Origin: Terribacillus aidingensis
Lineage (GTDB): Bacteria > Bacillota > Bacilli > Bacillales > Amphibacillaceae
Length of the DNA: 64,000 nt
Direction of reading: 5' to 3'
NCBI RefSeq assembly: GCF_900215625.1
Contig: NZ_OBEK01000002.1
Location: 480,676 to 544,675, forward strand
The translations under genes and the position numbers were made by a program. This document shows positions 44,851-55,361 of this stretch, in pieces. Each line of letters starts with the position of its first letter. Position 1 is the stretch's first letter. The notes below the pieces were generated by a model, which was not told where the DNA came from, did not search any database, and worked only from the letters and a program-made list of their open reading frames with translations.

Positions 44851-46485
44851 TTGAGAGAATTAATAAAATTACAAGATGTCTCATACATGCATACAGAAAC
44901 TGTTTTATTCGAAAAAGCAGAGGCAACTGTTCACGAAGGAGATATTATTGGAATTATCGGCAGAAACGGCGCCGGGAAAAGCACCCTGCTGGATATATTG
45001 GCAGGGAGGAGGCAGCCAACGAGCGGATCGGTCTGGCGTTCGAAAACAAATCAGCAAACAAACTTAGTAGAGCAAGAAAATAATGTTTTTTCAGCAAAAA
45101 CGACTAACACAGAGGAAATGCGGCTGCGGAATCTGTGGAAAGTACCAACTGGTTCTTATGGAGCAATGAGCGGCGGTGAGAAGCTAAAGGCAAGATTAGC
45201 GCGCGGATTTGCAAGTAATGCGGATATATTGTTATTGGATGAACCGACCAATCATCTTGACGAAGAAAGTGTGCGTGTACTTTTGCAAGAGATAAAGGAA
45301 TCTGCTAAAACGTTTCTTATCGTGTCACATGATCGTTATTTTCTTGATCAGATGGCAACAAAAATTTGGTCTATCGAACAGAATACGCTTTATACGCTAG
45401 GTGGTAATTACACGGACTATACGGCATTCCGAGAGAAAATGAAAGCGGATCAGCAGCACGCTTATGAGAAACAGCAAAAACGGATTAAACGGGTGGAAGG
45501 ACAAATGCTGTCTTTGCAAAACTGGAGCGCCAAAGCGCATGCACAATCGACAAAGCAAGAAGGCGCAAAAGAGTATTACCGAAAGAAAGCAAAACGAATG
45601 GATAAACAAGTAAAATCGAAGCAGAAGCGGCTAGAGAAGGAACTGGCCCGGGAAAAGACACAAGCTGTCGCACCAGAGCAAGAGGTTTCCTTCCAACTCA
45701 AGCATGCGCGGAAAGTAGGCAAACGATTTCTAGCCTGTAAAAACGCAGCCAAGACATACAAAAATAAAGCGTTATTTAAAAATGTAAACTTTACTGTTCA
45801 GTACGGAGAGAAAATCAACTTGCTAGGAGCAAATGGGAGCGGAAAAACCACCTTTTTGAACATGATAGTTGGCAAAGAGGATTATAAAGGCGAGATATGG
45901 CTGTCACCGACAGCAAATATAGGTTACCTATCTCAGAACGTCTATGATCTGCCTTTAGATAAGACGCCATCCGAACTATTCCGCAGAGAGACATTTGCAG
46001 AAAGAGGGCTCGTCCGAAATTTACTGATACAACTCGGGTTTGAGACAGAAAGCTGGGAACTGGCTATTAAAGACATGAGTATGGGGGAACGCGTTAAACT
46101 GAAGCTTATGCAGCATATCTTAGAGGAGAAAGACGTTCTCTTGCTAGATGAACCGACTAATCATATGGATTTGCCTTCACGTGAGCAACTCGAGAAAACG
46201 TTAGCAGCTTATCAGGGTACATTGATTGTCGTATCACATGATCGCTATTTTCGGGAAAAAGTGACCAATACGCAGCTGCTTATCACAGAAGGTATCATAC
46301 AGAGGCGGCATGATGGCGATAAAACCGAAAGTATTTCAGATAAACAGACAATGCGGCTGCAATTAGAAAATGAGCGGCAGGGAGTACTCGGTAAATTGAG
46401 CATGCTGACAGCGGCGGATACTGCGTATAAGGAATTTGATAAGCGATTTAACGAGCTGACAAAGCAACTGAATGACCTTAACTAA
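44851..46485 (+). CDS. vmlR: ABC-F ribosomal protection ATPase, VmlR-like
   Basis: 544-aa soluble twin-ATPase that displaces ribosome-targeting drugs from the peptidyl-transferase centre. It has Walker A GRNGAGKST and GANGSGKTT, signatures MSGGEKLKARLA and MSMGERVKLKLM, and Walker B LLLDEPTNHLD and LLLDEPTNHMD. Between the domains lies a long Lys/Gln-rich linker (KQQKRIKRVEGQMLSLQNWSAKAHAQ...), the region that reaches the drug site. It is close to B. subtilis VmlR, which protects against virginiamycin M and lincomycin. TTG 44851 follows AAGGAG, which can be sequestered by CTCCT at 44825-44829. Confidence 0.88.
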   Translation: MRELIKLQDVSYMHTETVLFEKAEATVHEGDIIGIIGRNGAGKSTLLDILAGRRQPTSGSVWRSKTNQQTNLVEQENNVFSAKTTNTEEMRLRNLWKVPTGSYGAMSGGEKLKARLARGFASNADILLLDEPTNHLDEESVRVLLQEIKESAKTFLIVSHDRYFLDQMATKIWSIEQNTLYTLGGNYTDYTAFREKMKADQQHAYEKQQKRIKRVEGQMLSLQNWSAKAHAQSTKQEGAKEYYRKKAKRMDKQVKSKQKRLEKELAREKTQAVAPEQEVSFQLKHARKVGKRFLACKNAAKTYKNKALFKNVNFTVQYGEKINLLGANGSGKTTFLNMIVGKEDYKGEIWLSPTANIGYLSQNVYDLPLDKTPSELFRRETFAERGLVRNLLIQLGFETESWELAIKDMSMGERVKLKLMQHILEEKDVLLLDEPTNHMDLPSREQLEKTLAAYQGTLIVVSHDRYFREKVTNTQLLITEGIIQRRHDGDKTESISDKQTMRLQLENERQGVLGKLSMLTAADTAYKEFDKRFNELTKQLNDLN

Positions 46486-46491
46486 CAAATA

Positions 46492-46517
46492 GGCTGCCTA
46501 GCGGAGGCGGCCCTTTT
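46492..46517 (+). terminator. terminator after ABC-F gene
   Basis: Stem GGCTGCCT / AGGCGGCC with one G-T pair, then CTTTTG. Confidence 0.6.
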
Positions 46518-46550
46518 GTGCAACATTCCATAGCAAAAGTAATTTCGAAA

Positions 46551-46673
46551 GTGGCTGTAAACTGCTTGCGGCATATCAAAAACGTTTCTTTTTCTCCTCA
46601 ACAGAACAAATGTTCCCACCCCGTAAAAAAAGGCATTATTAGACAACATTAGTTAGATGAGTGCGCAAATCGC
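46551..46673. repeat. intergenic repeat, copy A
   Basis: About 123 bases that align with copy B (46735-46858) at roughly two thirds identity by eye. Shared landmarks are GGCATA, TTTTCTC, TTCCCA-CCCGT-AAAAA-GG-CATT and GCAAATC near the end. No convincing coding frame is kept in both. Confidence 0.5.
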
Positions 46674-46734
46674 AACACGCTAACTAGCGAATTTCCCTGA
46701 TATAAGGCATATTTTTGATTACACGGAGGCTTTT

Positions 46735-46858
46735 CTGGCCGTTAAAAGCTTCTATGGCATAAAAAAACAACTGCTTTTCTCAACGAGAACAGACATTCCC
46801 ATCCCGTGAAAAAGGACATTTTCGCAGACATAATAAGATAAACGCAGCTGCAAATCTC
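46735..46858. repeat. intergenic repeat, copy B
   Basis: Second, same-orientation copy, offset about 184 bases from copy A. On the minus strand it has a short hydrophobic frame (MSAKMSFFTGWECLFSLRKA) that copy A does not preserve. Confidence 0.5.
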
Positions 46859-47690
<832 letters not shown>

Positions 47691-47734
47691 AAAAAACAGA
47701 CTGCGCAGATCTTTAACTGCACAATCTGTTTTTT
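47691..47734. terminator. terminator of quinone oxidoreductase
   Basis: AAAAAACAGA (47691-47700) pairs with TCTGTTTTTT (47725-47734) around an inner GCGCAG/CTGCAC hairpin. T-runs on both strands. Confidence 0.75.
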
Positions 47735-47735
47735 A

Positions 47736-48707
47736 TTATTCTGCTACACGCAATACAATTTTACCTGTGTTTTTATTGCTTTCCATGTAATCATGCGCAT
47801 CAGCGACTTGTTCTAACGGAAATACTTTATCTACGATTGGTTTAATTGATTCTGTTTCAAACAATGGCAGCACATTATCGATTAAGTCTGCTGTTAAACT
47901 CGCTTTGTAATCAATTGTTCTGGTGCTTAATAACGTTCCTTTTACGTGTAAGCGTTTTGCAAGCAACGGCATAATGCTTACATTTTCAAGCTCTGTTCCG
48001 CCTAGGAATCCAATTAAAACCATTCTGCCGTCTGTTTTTAGTGTTTTAATGTTCTGATCCCAATAAGGTGCTCCGACGAAGTCTAAGATAACATCAGCGC
48101 CTGTATCAGCTAAACGCTCAGCAAAATCTTCTTTTTTGTAATTAATGGTAATATCAGCGCCCAGATCTTTACAGAAATCAAGTTTTTCTTGAGATCCAGC
48201 TGTTACTGCTACCGTTGCTCCTGCTTGTTTTGCTAATTGAATAGCTGCTGTGCCGACACCGCTTGCGCCTGCATGAATCAAAACCGTTTCTCCTTGTTTC
48301 AATTCACCAAGCCAATGTAGTGTTTGATAAGCTGTTAAAAATACTTCCGGAACTGCTGCGGCCTGCTCATAAGTTAATTCATCAGGGATAGACATTGCCA
48401 GTTTGCTGTTTATGACAGCATATTCGGCATAGCCGCCAGAAGGAATTAGTCCGAATACACGGTCTCCCTTCAACCATCCGCTCGCTTCTGGACCAGCTTC
48501 TTCTACAACGCCGGCTATTTCTAGTCCTAATACCGGATCAAAATCCGAGGAAGGATAATTTCCTTTTCTCTTTTCAATATCGGCGCGATTAATTGCTGAC
48601 GCTTTGACTGCCACAAGAATCTCATCCGCTTTGATTTTTGGTTTATCGGTTTCCTCTAGCTTTAGTTGTTCTGTGCCGCCGAAACCTTGTAATTTGATTG
48701 CTTTCAT
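47736..48707 (-). CDS. NADPH:quinone oxidoreductase, zinc-independent MDR family
   Basis: 323-aa reductase of the QOR/PIG3 type. GroES-like N-terminal half (LVAVKASAINRADIEKRKGNYP, VLGLEIAGVVEEAG) and nucleotide-binding half with HAGASGVGTAAIQLAKQAGATV; PEVFLTAYQTL is a PIG3-like helix. No zinc cysteines. It reduces quinones or enals with NADPH. It is a paralogue of the protein at 24112-25083. An AAGGAG-type site precedes the ATG. Confidence 0.9.
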   Translation of the reverse strand: MKAIKLQGFGGTEQLKLEETDKPKIKADEILVAVKASAINRADIEKRKGNYPSSDFDPVLGLEIAGVVEEAGPEASGWLKGDRVFGLIPSGGYAEYAVINSKLAMSIPDELTYEQAAAVPEVFLTAYQTLHWLGELKQGETVLIHAGASGVGTAAIQLAKQAGATVAVTAGSQEKLDFCKDLGADITINYKKEDFAERLADTGADVILDFVGAPYWDQNIKTLKTDGRMVLIGFLGGTELENVSIMPLLAKRLHVKGTLLSTRTIDYKASLTADLIDNVLPLFETESIKPIVDKVFPLEQVADAHDYMESNKNTGKIVLRVAE

Positions 48708-48735
48708 GATTAAGACTCCCTTTCTCCTTCTATTG

Positions 48736-48837
48736 TCAGCCTTTGCGGAAAAAAAGTAAATAAATCAGCACTGCCCAAAATGGAATGGCAAGTAAGATCC
48801 CGATTATTAATCCTTTAAAAAATGATGGTCCCTTCAT
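48736..48837 (-). CDS. 33-aa single-pass membrane peptide
   Basis: MKGPSFFKGLIIGILLAIPF continues WAVLIYLLFFRKG: one membrane helix flanked by lysines. GAGG lies nine bases before ATG 48837. It sits between the sulfolipid operon and the quinone oxidoreductase on the same strand. Function unknown; small peptides of this shape often associate with membrane enzymes. Confidence 0.6.
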   Translation of the reverse strand: MKGPSFFKGLIIGILLAIPFWAVLIYLLFFRKG

Positions 48838-48902
48838 GTTGCTGCACCTCATTTATGTGCTTTTTCTTATTGTTAACCATATGAAAGAACTGCTAAACAT
48901 GC

Positions 48903-48935
48903 AAAAACCCGGCTTCCTCAGTGGGAGCTCGGGTT
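48903..48935 (-). terminator. terminator overlapping end of glycosyltransferase gene
   Basis: On the minus strand AACCCG pairs with CGGGTT followed by TTTG. The gene's stop codon lies in the loop. Confidence 0.6.
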
Positions 48936-50072
48936 CTGCACGCCTTGATATACCGGCGATCTTGCATGCATTGTCGCTAAATAGTAGTCAAACATTTCTC
49001 TGGAAGCATTTGTCCAGGAATGTTTTTCAGCCTCTAATCGCACATTTTGTTTCATTTCCGCTACCAATTCCTGTTGATCAAGCTGTTCGACAGCTCTGCT
49101 CATGCTGGACACATTTTCATTTTCAAAAAGGAATCCCGTCTTCCCTTCTTCAATTTGCTCCAACGTTGGGCCGCTTTTTGCTGCGATAACGGGTATACCG
49201 GAAGCCATCGCTTCTAATATAACGAGGCCGAGTGTCTCAGTAATGGATGGGAAAACAAAGGCATCAGCTGAAGCAAATGCTTGAGACAATTCCTCTCCGT
49301 GAAGAAAGCCTGTGAAAAGTGTATGTGTCCCTTCAAATACCTTCTCTAGCTCTTTACGGGCAGGTCCGTCTCCGATAATCGCTAATGCTAAATCATCTCT
49401 TTCATCCAATAAAGGCCGAATCTTATGAATTTCTTTTTCGATTGCTAATCTGCCCACAAAGATGAGCAGTTTTTTGTTTGTTGCACCCTGCAGCAGACGT
49501 TCCCGCATTTTCTCTGAATAATAAGCCGGGTGCCGTTTCTCTACATCCACACCTCTGCGCAGGACATGCATCCGCTCAAATCCTTGCTCATCTAATTCCT
49601 GCTTGATTGCTTGTGACGTACAAAGATTCAAGTCGGCAGCATTATGAAGCCTGCGGAAATGCCACCAGAATAATGGTTTTAACGGTTTATAGAGCTTATA
49701 ATAATCCAGATATTTCGGTATATGCGTATGATAGGACGCCATAAGCGGTAAGCCCATTCTTTTCGCATAATGGATTCCTGCTACGCCGACCAAAGCTGGG
49801 TTCGCCACATGGACAAGGTCAGGCTGGTGTTTCTCCAGTAAGGGCTTTATCTTTCTTGTCGGCAAGGAGAACTTCTTCGAACGGTAAAATGGCATCGTAA
49901 CCGTCCCGGTTCCCTCAACTATTGCACCTTGATATTCCTTTACCCCGAGATCCGGAGCGATAACGACGACTTCATGCTTCTGGCTGCGGAGATATTTAAT
50001 CGCTTCGGTTAATCGAGTGACGACACCATCAGTCGATGGCAGAAATGTTTCCGTTATAATAACGATTTTCAC
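48918..50072 (-). CDS. GT4 glycosyltransferase, probable sulfoquinovosyl-diacylglycerol synthase (SqdX-like)
   Basis: 384-aa GT-B enzyme. The N-terminal domain begins IVIITETFLPSTDGVVTRLTEAI, like diacylglycerol glucosyl- and sulfoquinovosyltransferases. The C-terminal domain carries IGDGPARKELE and the EX7E motif in ITETLGLVILEA. Its gene starts nine bases after the sqdB stop, with the ribosome site AGGAG spanning the junction. In cyanobacteria and proteobacteria SqdX transfers sulfoquinovose from the UDP-sugar to diacylglycerol, so coupling to sqdB makes that the best guess. A glucosyl- or mannosyl-lipid transferase is the alternative. Confidence 0.75.
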   Translation of the reverse strand: MKIVIITETFLPSTDGVVTRLTEAIKYLRSQKHEVVVIAPDLGVKEYQGAIVEGTGTVTMPFYRSKKFSLPTRKIKPLLEKHQPDLVHVANPALVGVAGIHYAKRMGLPLMASYHTHIPKYLDYYKLYKPLKPLFWWHFRRLHNAADLNLCTSQAIKQELDEQGFERMHVLRRGVDVEKRHPAYYSEKMRERLLQGATNKKLLIFVGRLAIEKEIHKIRPLLDERDDLALAIIGDGPARKELEKVFEGTHTLFTGFLHGEELSQAFASADAFVFPSITETLGLVILEAMASGIPVIAAKSGPTLEQIEEGKTGFLFENENVSSMSRAVEQLDQQELVAEMKQNVRLEAEKHSWTNASREMFDYYLATMHARSPVYQGVQNPSSH

Positions 50073-50081
50073 CGTCTGCTC

Positions 50082-51233
<1,152 letters not shown>

Positions 51234-51277
51234 TCATCCTCCTGTAACATCAACATTTCTTGGTACGTTTCGTTAAC

Positions 51278-51306
51278 ATTATATGCTAACAGTGCTGTAA
51301 TGAAAA
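51278..51306 (-). promoter_or_regulatory. promoter of sulfolipid operon
   Basis: Minus strand: TTTTCA (51306-51301), 17-bp spacer, TATAAT (51283-51278), about 47 bases before sqdB. Confidence 0.6.
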
Positions 51307-51350
51307 ACCATAAGGTGTTAAGGAAGAATTGAGAATTTGTAAACGAAACA

Positions 51351-52868
51351 TTAACTGTTTAAACCATGATCCAATTTTTTCAAAGGTTTCTTCGCTGGAC
51401 CCTCAATAACTTCGCCTGTTCCGGTAAAGCGAGACCCATGACACGGACAGTCCCAGCTAGATTCTGCACTGTTCCAATTCACTTCGCATTTCATGTGTGT
51501 ACATGTTGTATCCACTTGATGGATTTCGCCAGTCTCGTCTTTATAGACGCCAAGCAGCAAGCCATTGGTTCGCACCTTGGTCGCTTCTCCAGGTTTTAAG
51601 TGAGGCACATATTCATAAGGCTGTTCCAGTTTACCAATCACAAATTCCTTTGCCACTTCCATTACATTCTTAGTTAAACTACCCACATCCGGGTCTGCTT
51701 GAAACCTCGATGGCTGATAAATATTCTTATAACGACTGATTCCGGACGAGATCAGTGAGCTGATCTCGAGACCGGCAACGATACTGCTTGTCATTCCCCA
51801 TTTACGATAGCCAGTTGCAACGAAGATATTGTCCTTCCCCTTACTGATATAACCGATATAAGGTAAGTTATCCAATGTAACAATATCTTGCGCTGACCAC
51901 ATATAAAGAGGTGTTCCTGTTCCTAAGTAAGCAGCATAATCGGTTAATTCCTTATAGTACATTTCTTCTGGATGTCCTTCGCCCGTCCGATGGGATTCTC
52001 CGCCGATTAAGAGTAATGTGCCATGTTCTTCTGTATCAATACTGCGCACCGAGCGAGACGGTGTATCGGCATTGATATACATACCGCCTGGATAAGAATC
52101 TTTCGGCTTTGCCGCTACTACATATGATCTGTCTTGATACAATCTGGCAAAATAAAACCCCATTCCGTCATAGAAAGGCCAGTGTGAAGCTGAAACTATC
52201 TTTTTACATGTTACTTTTAACCCGTTCTTCGTTACCACTACAGGCTCGCTGCCTTCCTCAATCGTGTCGACAGGCGTGTTGGTATATACTTTACCGCCTT
52301 TCTCCAGAAATACCTGCAGCAGGCCATTCAAAAACTGAAGCGGGTGGTATTGGTATTGGTTTTTCATGACTAATGCCTTTTCTACATCAAATGCAAGCGG
52401 AATAGTATCTGTCAGTTCGCCGGTTATACCAAGTTTTTGGTAAGCTTCGTATTCTTTTTCGAGTTTTTGGATATTCTGCTTTTCCTTTGTATAGATATAG
52501 GCATCTTGTTCAGTAAGGTGACAATCAATCTTATGTTTCTTTGCTGTGTCTTTCACAAATGCAATAGCGTCCATACAAGCTTCATAATGCGTTTTTGCAA
52601 TAGCGGTATTAAAATGCTGGATGTACTCGTCATAAATGAGCCCATGCTGCGCTGTGAGCTTTGCAGTTGTATAGCCAGTCGTTCCGCTATACAGATCATC
52701 AGCTTCAAGAATGGTAACTTGCTTACCTTCTTGAGCTAGCATATAACCAGTTACGATACCGGTAATGCCGCCGCCGACAATCACAATCTCGCTTTCAGCA
52801 TCATATCGGAGTGATTCAAACTGCGGAATTTTTGTCTTCTCCCGCCAGTAACTTAGATTATGTTTCAT
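51351..52868 (-). CDS. FAD-dependent oxidoreductase with C-terminal Rieske domain (paralogue 1)
   Basis: 505-aa two-domain protein. The DAO-type FAD domain starts with IVIVGGGITGIVTGYMLAQEG and has GTTGYTTAKLTAQH. The C-terminal ~90 residues are a Rieske [2Fe-2S] domain with ligands C-T-H in CTHMKCEVNW and C-P-C-H in CPCHGSRFTGTGEVIEGPA. ATG 52868 follows GGAGGAGAAAGT. Electrons presumably pass between FAD and the cluster; the substrate is unknown. A close paralogue lies at 53289-54800, with acyP between them on the other strand. Confidence 0.88.
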   Translation of the reverse strand: MKHNLSYWREKTKIPQFESLRYDAESEIVIVGGGITGIVTGYMLAQEGKQVTILEADDLYSGTTGYTTAKLTAQHGLIYDEYIQHFNTAIAKTHYEACMDAIAFVKDTAKKHKIDCHLTEQDAYIYTKEKQNIQKLEKEYEAYQKLGITGELTDTIPLAFDVEKALVMKNQYQYHPLQFLNGLLQVFLEKGGKVYTNTPVDTIEEGSEPVVVTKNGLKVTCKKIVSASHWPFYDGMGFYFARLYQDRSYVVAAKPKDSYPGGMYINADTPSRSVRSIDTEEHGTLLLIGGESHRTGEGHPEEMYYKELTDYAAYLGTGTPLYMWSAQDIVTLDNLPYIGYISKGKDNIFVATGYRKWGMTSSIVAGLEISSLISSGISRYKNIYQPSRFQADPDVGSLTKNVMEVAKEFVIGKLEQPYEYVPHLKPGEATKVRTNGLLLGVYKDETGEIHQVDTTCTHMKCEVNWNSAESSWDCPCHGSRFTGTGEVIEGPAKKPLKKLDHGLNS

Positions 52869-52984
52869 ACTTTCTCCTCCATACATGTTTTGATAACTCC
52901 ATTTTTGCCAAAGATACAAGGAGTTAATCAGATGTTTTTGGTACACGCTACTAGGGAACACCTAAAAAAAAGGAGGCGCAGCAA

Positions 52985-53257
52985 ATGAAATGCGTTCAAA
53001 TGATAGTTGGAGGCAAGGTGCAAGGTGTTGGTTTCCGTCTTTCCGCAGCAGAGAAAGCACGTAAACTCAATTTAGTAGGTTTTGTTCGGAATGAAGCAAA
53101 CGGAACGGTGCGAGTAGACTTAGAAGGGGAAGATAATCAAGTGGAGCAATTCATTAAAGAAGTAAAAAAAGGTCCGAATGCACAAGTCAAAGTTAAAAAT
53201 GTTGATGTAAAATACTTAGAAAAACAACAAGGCTTTAAAAAGTTTGAAGTAAGATGA
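52985..53257 (+). CDS. acyP: acylphosphatase
   Basis: Hydrolyses acyl phosphates such as carbamoyl or 1,3-bisphosphoglycerate. The 90-aa protein has the phosphate loop and catalytic Arg in GGKVQGVGFRLSA and the catalytic Asn in GFVRNEANGTVRV. AAAGGAGGCGCAGCAA precedes the ATG. It lies between the two FAD/Rieske genes, divergent from one and convergent with the other. Confidence 0.94.
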   Translation: MKCVQMIVGGKVQGVGFRLSAAEKARKLNLVGFVRNEANGTVRVDLEGEDNQVEQFIKEVKKGPNAQVKVKNVDVKYLEKQQGFKKFEVR

Positions 53258-53286
53258 ACGCCCGGCATGCCTGCCGAGCGTTTTTT
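53257..53286. terminator. terminator of acyP
   Basis: Stem AACGCCCGGCA / TGCCGAGCGTT with one mismatch, then TTTT. It begins at the last base of the stop codon. Confidence 0.8.
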
Positions 53287-53288
53287 CT

Positions 53289-54800
53289 TTAATCTGCTTT
53301 TTTCAGGTCCTTCACTGCCGGACCTTCGATTACTTCTCCGCTTGCTCGGAAACGGGAGCCGTGACACGGACAGTCCCAAGTTGTTTCGGCATCGTTCCAA
53401 TGTACTTCACATCCCATATGTGTACATGTTGTATCTACTTTATGGAGGGTACCGTCATTATCTTTATACACACCAATGAGTTTACCTTTATTACGTATCT
53501 TTCCGGCTTCTCCCGGTTCTAACTCATCTATGGATTTGGTTGTTTTTTCAAGCTTTCCGGATACGAGCTCCTTACTTACTTCAACCAAGTTCTTCGCTAA
53601 AGTACGAATACCTTTTGTGCCATCATTACGCGCTGGATCATAAATGTCCTGATACAAGCTTTCCCCAGTATCAATCAATGATGTAATTTCTTTCGCTGCT
53701 GTTATGCCTCCTGACATTCCCCATTTCCGGAAAGCAGTAGCCACATAGATATTTTTCGTTTGTTCTGTTATTCTGCCTATATAAAACAAACTATCCAAAC
53801 TGATAAAGTCTTCCGATGACCAGTTATAATCAAATTCTTCCATATCAAATTCGGAACGTCCCCAGTTTCGGAGGTTGCTGTAATGCTCTTTCATTTGTTT
53901 TCCTTTACCAGGTCGGTGTCCTTCTCCGCCAATCAGCCACAATGTCTCGCCATTCTTATCCTTGGCGCTGCGGACAGATCGGGATGGACTGTCAACAGAG
54001 ATATACATACCTCCTGGATAAGCGAGCGGACTTTTACCTGAAACAATATAAGAGCGAGCCATATCAAGACGAGCAAAATAAGCTCCTTTGAAATCATAAA
54101 ACGGAAAATGTGTAGCAATAACAACGTGATCTGCTGTCACGCTGCCGCCGTCTTTCAGCTTTACGGTAGTCTTGCCGACTTCGTTAATTGTTTCCGCGCG
54201 TGTATCTTCATAGATAGTGCCGCCATTTGCGGTAATATACGTGGTCATTGCTTGTAAGAACAATAAAGGATGAAATTGTGCTTGCTGATCCATACGCACT
54301 GCCTTTTTCGCGGATATTGGCAAAGGGATATCATCTAACAAAGCACCCGGGATGCCCAGCTTCTTATAAGCAGACCATTCTTTTTCAATTTGACGGATCT
54401 GCTTTTCCTCATCCGTGAATACGTAAGCTGGCTCCATATTGAACTGAAAATCAGCTTGCAGTTCTTTTTCTGTTTCCTGCACAAATTCAATTGTTTCCAT
54501 AGCAGCTTGATAGTGGATTTTCGCCGTTTTCTCACCAAATATACTGATTAACTGGTCATAAATAAGCTTGTGCTGTGCTGACAGTTTCGCAGTTGTATAA
54601 CCCGTAGTGCCATGTCCGAGCTTCAATGCTTCGATCAAGGTTACTTTGTAGCCTTTTTTAGTAAGCAAATATGCAGAAGTAATTCCGGCTATACCGCCGC
54701 CTACCACGCACAATTCAGTGTTAATATCCGTCTGCAGTTTCTCAAAAGGCGGAAAGTCGCTTGTTTCGATCCAATAAGATTCATGTTTTCCAGTAGACAT
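53289..54800 (-). CDS. FAD-dependent oxidoreductase with C-terminal Rieske domain (paralogue 2)
   Basis: 503-aa paralogue of the protein at 51351-52868 with the same order: FAD loop CVVGGGIAGITSAYLLTKKG, HGTTGYTTAKLSAQH, and Rieske ligands in CTHMGCEVHW and CPCHGSRFRASGEVIEGPA. ATG 54800 is eight bases after AAAAGGAG. The two proteins agree across most segments, so they arose by duplication, now separated by acyP. The physiological substrate is unknown. Confidence 0.88.
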   Translation of the reverse strand: MSTGKHESYWIETSDFPPFEKLQTDINTELCVVGGGIAGITSAYLLTKKGYKVTLIEALKLGHGTTGYTTAKLSAQHKLIYDQLISIFGEKTAKIHYQAAMETIEFVQETEKELQADFQFNMEPAYVFTDEEKQIRQIEKEWSAYKKLGIPGALLDDIPLPISAKKAVRMDQQAQFHPLLFLQAMTTYITANGGTIYEDTRAETINEVGKTTVKLKDGGSVTADHVVIATHFPFYDFKGAYFARLDMARSYIVSGKSPLAYPGGMYISVDSPSRSVRSAKDKNGETLWLIGGEGHRPGKGKQMKEHYSNLRNWGRSEFDMEEFDYNWSSEDFISLDSLFYIGRITEQTKNIYVATAFRKWGMSGGITAAKEITSLIDTGESLYQDIYDPARNDGTKGIRTLAKNLVEVSKELVSGKLEKTTKSIDELEPGEAGKIRNKGKLIGVYKDNDGTLHKVDTTCTHMGCEVHWNDAETTWDCPCHGSRFRASGEVIEGPAVKDLKKAD

Positions 54801-54850
54801 GTACACCACTCCTTTTGTTTCTCTCTTAACCTATTTACAGAAAGAGTAAA

Positions 54851-54881
54851 CAAAAAAATCCACTGCCGCTTGGCAGTGGAT
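54851..54881 (-). terminator. ferredoxin terminator
   Basis: 10-bp stem ATCCACTGCC / GGCAGTGGAT followed, on the minus strand, by seven T's. Confidence 0.88.
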
Positions 54882-54885
54882 CGTC

Positions 54886-55125
54886 TTAATTCTCTTGGAA
54901 AAACTTACGGTTGATTTCAATGTACTTGCTTTCTTCCGCAGGTACTTCATCTTCCATGAAGATTGCTTCAACCGGGCATACCGCTTCACATGCACCACAG
55001 TCGATGCAGATGTCAGGATCGATATAGAACATATCTTTACCTTCCGCGATACAGTCAACCGGGCAAACTTCCATGCATTCGCCGGCCTTTTCCGCTTCAC
55101 ACGGGGAAGTGATGACAAAAGCCAT
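54886..55125 (-). CDS. 7Fe/8Fe dicluster ferredoxin
   Basis: 79-aa electron carrier. The first cluster site is C-x7-C-x3-C-P (CEAEKAGECMEVCPVDC) and the second CIDCGACEAVCPVEA. This layout and the acidic tail (DEVPAEESKYIEINRKFF) match the 7Fe ferredoxins of Bacillus schlegelii and Thermus. ATG 55125 follows GAGGAGGCTATATAC; the frame is open upstream to 55185 without support. It is a candidate electron donor for the neighbouring Rieske proteins, but that is only proximity. Confidence 0.92.
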   Translation of the reverse strand: MAFVITSPCEAEKAGECMEVCPVDCIAEGKDMFYIDPDICIDCGACEAVCPVEAIFMEDEVPAEESKYIEINRKFFQEN

Positions 55126-55361
55126 GTATATAGCCTCCTCTACTACTATAAATAAACCAGCCAAAAGGACTCGTTTTTTTACCAAGGTATATTGCTAATT
55201 CGCAAAATACAAGTGAGCTTTATGTATTTATACCCTATCGCTTCAAATTATAACAACAATATTAAATAATAACAACGCTCCTCCTCAACAATTTGACAGC
55301 TTGGCTCATCACCATAATTTTATCTCTCTTGACATACACTGTACCAAAGGAGGCGAACTAG

